Assembly: GCA_911728455.2 (NCBI GenBank) | Contig: OU452232.1 | Location: 1,550,001-1,614,000, forward strand | Source: Marthasterias glacialis | Taxonomy: Eukaryota; Echinodermata; Asteroidea; Forcipulatida; Asteriidae | Length of the DNA stretch: 64,000 nucleotides | Direction of reading: 5' to 3' | Shown here: in pieces, positions 57,801 to 64,000 of the stretch | Numbering within the stretch: position 1 is the first letter of the stretch | Layout: each line of letters begins with the position of its first letter | Notes under the pieces: model-generated | Told to the model about the DNA's origin: nothing | The model's input: the letters and a program-made list of their open reading frames with translations, nothing else | Database searches by the model: none | Made by a program: the position numbers and the translations under genes

Positions 57801-60800
57801 TAAATGCAACAACTCACTGAAGCCAGTCTCCTGTATCTGCTCACTGACATCATAACATCTTGAGGTAAATCGAACACTTCACTTAACCCAGTCTCCTGTA
57901 TCTGCTCACTGATATCGTAACGCCTGGAGGTAAATGCAACTACTCACTGAAGCCAGTCTCCTGTATCTGCCCATTGACATAACATCTTGAGGTAATTGGA
58001 AGAACTCACTAAAGCCAGTCTCCTGTATCGGCTCACTGACATCATAACATCTTGAGGAAAATGCAACGACTCATTGAACCCAGCCTCTTGTATCTGCTCA
58101 CTGACATCATAACATCTTTAGGTAAATGCAACAACTCACTGAAGCCAGTCTCCTGTACTTGCTCACTGACATCATAACGTCTTGAGGTAATTGCAACAAC
58201 TCACTGAAGCCAGTCTCCTGTATCTGCTCACTGACATCATAACATCTTGAGGTAAATGCAACAACTCACTGAACCCAGTCTCCTGTATCTGCTCACTGAC
58301 GTCATAACATCTTGAGATAAATGCAACAACTCTCTGAAGCCAGTCTTCTGTATCTGCTCACTGACATCATAACATCTTAAGGTAAATGCAACAACTCACT
58401 GAAGCCAGTCTCCTGTACTTGCTCACTGACATCATAACATCTTGAGGTAATTGCAACAACTCACTGAAGCCAGTCTCCTGTATCTGCTCACTGACATCAT
58501 AACATCTTGAGGTAAATACAACAACTCACTGAAGCCAGTCTCCTGTATCTGCTCACTAACATCATAACATTTTGAGGTAAATGCAACGACTCACTGAACC
58601 CATTCTCCTGTATCTGCTCACTGACATCATAACATCTTGAGGTAAATGCAACAACTCACTGAAGCCAGTCTCCTGTTATGATCACTGACATCATAACATC
58701 TTGAGGTAAATGCAACAACTCACCTCAGCAAGTCTCCTGTATCTGCTCACTGACATCATAACATCTTGAGGTAAATGGAACAACTCACTGAAGCCAGTCT
58801 CCTGTATCTGCTCACTGACATCATAACGTCTTGAGGTAAATGCAACGACTTACTGAACCCAGTCTCCTGTATCTGCTCATCGACATAATAACATCTTGAG
58901 GTAAATGCAACAACTTCCTGAAGCCAGTCTCCTGTATCTGCTCACTGACATCGTAACGTCTTGAGGAAAATGCAACGACTCACTGAACCCAGCCTCCTGT
59001 ATCTGCTGACTGACATCATAACGTTTTGAGGAAAATGCAACGACTCACTGAACCCAGTCTCCTGTATCCGCTCACTGACATCATAACATCTTGAGGTAAA
59101 TGCAACGACTCATTAAAGCCAGTCTCTTGTATCTGCTCACTGACTTCATGACATCTTGAGATAAATGCAACAACTCACTAAAACCAGTCTCTTGTATCTG
59201 CTCACTGACATCATAACATCTTGAGGTAAATGCAACAACTCACTGAAGCCAGTCTCCTGTATCTGCTCACTGACATTATAACGTCTTAAGGTAAATGCAA
59301 CGACTTACTGAATCCGGCCTCCTGTATCTGCTCACTGACATATCATCTTGAGGTAAATGGAACAGCTCACTGAACCCAGTCTCCTTATCTGCTCACTGAC
59401 ATAACTTCTTGAGATAAATGCATCAACTCCCTGAAGCCAGTTTCTTGTATCTGCTCACTGACATCATAACATCTTGAGGTAAATGTAACGACTCACTGAA
59501 GCCAGTCTCCTGTATCTGCTCACTGACTTCATTACATCTTGAGGTAAATGCAACAACTCACTGAAGTCAGTGTCCTGTATCTACTCACTGACATCATAAC
59601 ATCTTGAGGTAATTGCAACAACTCACTGAAGCCAGTCTCCTGTATCTTCTCACTGACATTATAACGTTTTGAGGTAAATGTAACGACTTAATGAACCAGG
59701 CCTCCTGTATCTGCTCACTGACATTGCATCTTTAGGTAAATGGAACAACTCACTGCAGCCAGTCTCCTGTATCTGCTCGCTGACATCATAACATCTTGAG
59801 GAAAATGCAACAACTCACTGAACCCAGCCTCTTGTATCTGCTCTCTGACATCATAACATCTTGAGGTAAATGCAACGACTCACTAAAGCCAGTCTCTTGT
59901 ATCTGCTCACTGACTTCATGACATCTTGAGGTAAATGCAACGACACACTGAACCCAGTCTCTTGTATCTGCTCACTGACATCATAACGTCTTGAGGTAAA
60001 TGCAACGACTCACTGAAGCCAGTCTCCTGTATCTGCTCATTGACATCATAACATTTTGATGTAAATGCAACGACTCACTGAACCCAGTCTCCTATATCTG
60101 CTCATTGACATCATAACGTCTTGATGTAAATGCAACAATTCACTGAAGCCAGTCTCCTGTATCTGCTCACTGACATCATAACATCTTGAGGAAAATGCAA
60201 CAACTACTGAACCCAGTGTCCTGTATCTGCTGACTGACATCATAACATCTTGAGGTAAATGCAACGACTCACTGAAGCCAGTCTCTTGTATCTGCTCACT
60301 GACATCATCACGTCTTGAGGTAAATGCAACGACTTACTGAACCCAGCCTCATGTATCTGCCCACTGACATCATAACATCTTGAGGAAAATGCAACGACTC
60401 ACTGAACCCAGCCTCCTGTATCTGCTCACTGACATCATAACATCTTTAGGTAAATGCAACAACTCCCTGAAGCCAGTCTCCTGTATCTGCTCATTGACAT
60501 CATAATATTTGAGGTAAATGCAATGACTCACTGAACCCAGTCTCCTGTATCTGCTCACTGACATCATAACTTCTTGAGGTAAATGCAACGACTTACTGAA
60601 CCCGGCCTCCTGTATCTGCTCACTGACATTGCATCTTGAGGTAAATGGAACAACTCACTGCAGGCAGTCTCCTGTATCTGCTCGCTGACATCATAACATC
60701 TTGAGGAAAATGCAACGACTAATTGAACCCAGCCTCTTGTATCTGCTCACTGACGTCATAACATCTTGAGGTAAATGCAACAACTCACTGAAGCCAGTCT

Positions 60801-61790
60801 CCTGTATTTGCTCACTGACATCATAACGTCTTGAGGTAAATGCAACAACTCACTGGAACCAGTCTCTTGCATCAGCTCATTGACATCATAACATTTTGAG
60901 GTAAATGCAACAACTCACTGAACCCTGTCTTTTGTATCTTCTCACTGACATCAAAACATCTTGAGGTAAATGCAACAACTCACTGAAGCAAGTCTCCTGT
61001 ATCTGCTCACTGACATCATAACGTTTCGAGGAAAATGCAACGACTCACTGAACCCAGTCTCCTGTATCCGCTCACTGACATCATAACATTTTGATGTAAA
61101 TGCAACGACTCACTGAAGCCAGTCTCTTGTATCTGCTCACTGACTTCATGACATGTTGAGATAAATGCAACAACTCACTGAAAGCAGTCTCCTGTATCTG
61201 CTCACTGACATCATAACATCTTGAGGTAAATGCAACGACTTACTGAACCCAGGCCTCATGTATCTGCCCACTGATATCATAACATCTTGAGGAAAATGCA
61301 ACGACTCACTGAACCCAGCCTCCTGTATCTGCTCACTGACATCATAACATCTTGAGGTAAATGCAACAACTCACTGAAGCCAGTCTCCTGTATCTGCTCA
61401 CTGACATCATAACATCTTGAAGTAAATGCAACAACTCACTGAAGCCAGTCTCCTGTATCTGCTCACTGACATCATAACATCTTGAGGTAAATGCAACAAC
61501 TCACTGAAGCCAGTCTCCTGTAACTGTTGACTGACATCAAAACTTCTTGAGGTAAATGCAACGACTTACTGAAGCCAGTCTCCTGTTTCTGCTCACTGAC
61601 ATCATAACATCATGAGGTAAATGCAACAACTCACTGAAGCCAGTCTCCTGTATCTGCTCACTGACATCATATTGTCTTGAGGTAAATGCAACAACTCACT
61701 GAAGCCAGTCTCCTGTATCTGCTCACTGACATCATAACATCTTGAGGTAAATGCAACGACTCACTGAACCCTGCCTCCTGTATCCACCCT
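51868..61790 (+). repeat. 65-bp tandem array, about 150 copies, with nested higher-order repeats
   Basis: Unit landmarks are AACTCACTGAAGCCAGTCTC, TGTATCTGCTCACTGACATC and ATAACATCTTGAGGTAAATG. Variant units allow large blocks to be followed. The set starting at 52281 recurs at 54807 (2526 bp). The set at 52937 recurs at 55594 and, after a 321-bp step, at 55915. Units with CACCTCAGC recur at about 53415, 54513, 56393 and 57425. TAACGCCTGGAGGTAAATGC recurs at about 53907, 56886 and 57919. Open frames of about 72 codons on the minus strand are repeat artefacts. Confidence 0.95.
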
Positions 61791-62055
61791 GACTGACAAT
61801 GATACATCACAAGGATGTAAATGTAAACATCATTCAGGTAATTTCTTTTTAAATATTCATAGCTGATTATGCATTCCTTTAAAGTTTTTTCTAAAAGGTA
61901 CCTTCCAATTGAATGTATTAGCTGATCTCTTTGATTACACTTAGGTCAATCTTAAAAACATTCGGCCTGTTTTCTTTTGCTCAGCATGTAAAAAGTGACG
62001 AAAAATGTTTGTACATCATGAGACTCTGCGATATTCGTTTTTTCAAACTAAACTG
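61791..62055. other. Junction between the 65-bp and 100-bp arrays
   Basis: This is unique AT-rich sequence with no recognised feature. It contains CATTCAGGTAATTTC, another AG/GTAA junction. Confidence 0.4.
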
Positions 62056-63770
62056 AAAATTAACACATCTTGTTATGTTAGATCGGATCTACACAAATTC
62101 ATTGTAAACTGAAACCTCTTCAGGTATCATTTTAGTTTGAAATAATGGTTCATCATTCGTCCAGCCATCTTGTTTGGTTAGATTGAAATTACACAATTTT
62201 ACTAATAACTCAATCCTCTTCAGGTATCATTTTCGTTTGGAAAATTTGTTCATTGTTCATCCAGCCATCATGTTAGGTTTGAACGAATTTACACAAGTTT
62301 ACTGATAACTCAAACCACATCAGGTATCGTTTTGTTTTGGAAATGTTTGTTCATCGTTCCTCTTGCCATCATGTTAGGTTAGATTGAAATTACACAAGTT
62401 CACTGTTAACTCAAACCTCTTTAGGTATCATCACAGTTGGGGAATATTTGTTCATCGTTATTCCAGCCATCATGTTTGGTTACAACTTTATTGTTAACTC
62501 AAACCTCTTCAGATTAGTTGGGAATGTTTGTTCTTCATTCGTCCAGCCATCTTGTTAGGTTAATTTGATATTACACAAGTTTACTGCTAAATCCAACCAC
62601 TTCATGTATTGTTTTCTTTCGGGAATGTTTGTTCATCATTCGTCCAACGATCATGCTAGGTTAGAATGAAGTAACACAAGTTCACTATTAACAAATTTAT
62701 CACACTATTAAAACCTCTTCAGATTTCATTTTGTTTTTGAAATGTTGGTTCAACGTTTGTCCAGCCATCTTGTTATGTTGGTATGAAATTACACAAGTAC
62801 ACTATCAATTCAAACCTTTTCAGGTATCATGTTAGTCAGGAATATTTGTGCATCCTTGACCATCAATCTCGTTAGGTTAGATTGAAATTAAAGAAGCTCA
62901 CTGTTAACTCAAACCTCCTCAGGTATCATTTTGTGTTTGGATTTTTCGTTTGTTGTTCATCGAGCCGTCAGGTTAGGTTAGATTAGAACTACACAAGATC
63001 ACTGTTTACTCAAAGCTCTTGGGGTATCATTTTAGTGGGGAATGATTAATCATCGTTCGTCCAGCCATCATGTTAGGTTAAAATGAAGTAACACAAGTTT
63101 GCTGTTAATTCAAACCTCTTCAGGTATCGTTTTGTTTTTGGAATTTTCGTTTGTTGTTCATCGAGCCATCAGGTTAGGTTAGATTAGAACTACACAAGAT
63201 CACTGTTTACTCAAAGCTCTTGGGGTATCATTTTAGTGGGGAATGATTAATCATCGTTCGTCCAGCCATCATGTTAGGTTAAAATGAAGTAACACAAGTT
63301 TGCTGTTAATTCAAACCTCTTCAGGTATCGTTTTGTTTTTGGAATTTTCGTTTGTTGTTCATCGAGCCATCAGGTTAGGGTTAGATCAGAACTACACGAG
63401 ATCACTGTTTACTCAAAGCTCTTAAGGTATCTATTTTGCAAGGAATGTTTGTTCATCGTTAACTCAGATTGTAGTCACATAAGTTCGCTAATAACTTAAA
63501 CCTCTTCTAGTGTCGAAATGGTTACTCATCGTTCATTCAGCTATCACGTTAGGTTGAATGAAAGTACACAAGTTTGTTGTTAGCTCAAACCTCTTGAGGT
63601 ATCATTTTATCATTCATCGTTCGTAAAGTGATCATGATAGAATGAAATTACACAAGTTTACTATTAACTACTACCTCTATAGGTATCATCTTAGTTAGGA
63701 ATGTTTGTTGATCAATTGTCTGGCCACCGTTTTAGGTTAGAATGACATTGCACAAGATGACATCAAAATT
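62056..63770 (+). repeat. 100-bp tandem repeat, third block, partly organised as a 201-bp dimer
   Basis: About 17 degenerate copies of the same family as 37.4-48.6 kb. From 62960, a two-unit block (CATCAGGTTAGGTTAGATTA or a one-base variant, then TTAGTGGGGAATGATTAATC) repeats nearly perfectly at steps of about 201 bp (62.96, 63.16 and 63.36 kb), indicating recent dimer amplification. Confidence 0.9.
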
Positions 63771-63774
63771 CAAC

Positions 63775-64000
63775 CTTTTCAACGGGAAACTGCAGTCAGA
63801 AGTGGTTGCAGTCAAGCGAGGACATTACCCTCGTTTTGTTTATGGTGATCACCGTAAATATGCACTTTATATTGAAATGTGTAACCATGACTTTGCCTGA
63901 TAACCATGTACTTGATACATCTTTTTATCTGCAGTGTCATGGAAGGTAGCTACTGACCAAAAAAAACCTGAAGCTTGTAGAGGGTTAACTTTTAGAGAAG
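63775..64000 (+). repeat. Tail module, cut by the window end
   Basis: It contains GATAACCATGTACTTGATAC, TTTTTATCTGCAG and GAAGCTTGTAGAGGGTTAAC, as in the module at 37985-38345, and continues beyond the window. The last 30 bases equal the 38-kb copy, including the in-frame TAG of the exon-like segment. Confidence 0.75.

Noticed and set aside
52281..60588. Recurring 72-73 codon minus-strand frames with an M-S-V-S-R-Y-R-R-L-G-S-V pattern
   Set aside because: They recur exactly with the 65-bp repeat blocks and end where unit-length changes break the frame. There is no sign of selection.
37395..63770. CRISPR array
   Set aside because: The repeats are contiguous degenerate tandem units with no unique spacers, in a eukaryotic context.

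Overview
The window reads as AT-rich nuclear DNA from an animal, most likely a marine deuterostome invertebrate, with an echinoderm as the best guess. The evidence is small exons with GT-AG introns, tRNA-Leu-like SINE remnants, a TTAA-ended MITE, a Penelope-like retroelement, LINE fragments, and a Gypsy remnant whose integrase lies before an RT-type linker, an order described for deuterostome Gmr1-like elements. The species assignment is inference. No bacterial-type operon, rRNA gene or CRISPR array is visible.

The only host gene I can support well is at the left end (270-8237, + strand). It is the last six exons of an SLC17-family (sialin-like) major facilitator transporter, 312 codons ending in TAG at 8235-8237. 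Upstream exons lie outside the window. Its introns carry SINE remnants, a TTAA MITE and a 74-bp minisatellite that fills almost all of one intron.

From 8.2 to 37.3 kb there is mostly transposon debris. It includes LINE 3' ends (11.65 and 19.6 kb), foldback elements (9.8-11.0 and 17.5 kb), and two elements that share AGGTGTTC-type terminal inverted repeats and internal CCGGAAGT hairpins (21.3-22.5 and 28.1-31.9 kb). The second of these contains a broken Penelope-like element with a hammerhead-ribozyme-like motif downstream of its reading frame and an orphan histone-type 3'-end signal upstream of it. A LINE reverse transcriptase fragment (34.2-35.2 kb) and the Gypsy/Gmr1-like remnant (36.25-37.2 kb) follow.

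The right 27 kb is nearly all tandem repeat: a 100-bp family (37.4-48.6 and 62.05-63.77 kb), a 102-bp family with interspersed cassettes (48.6-51.85 kb), and a 65-bp family of about 150 copies (51.87-61.79 kb). The 100-bp family, a conserved tail module and the cassette also occur in inverted orientation at 14.2-16.0 kb, next to a 66-bp minisatellite (12.17-13.06 kb). Several modules contain an exon-like segment encoding a recurring D-I-D-x-L-N-R-D-N-T-E type motif. These arrays may therefore include decayed or active exons of a large repetitive gene, but this is a hypothesis.
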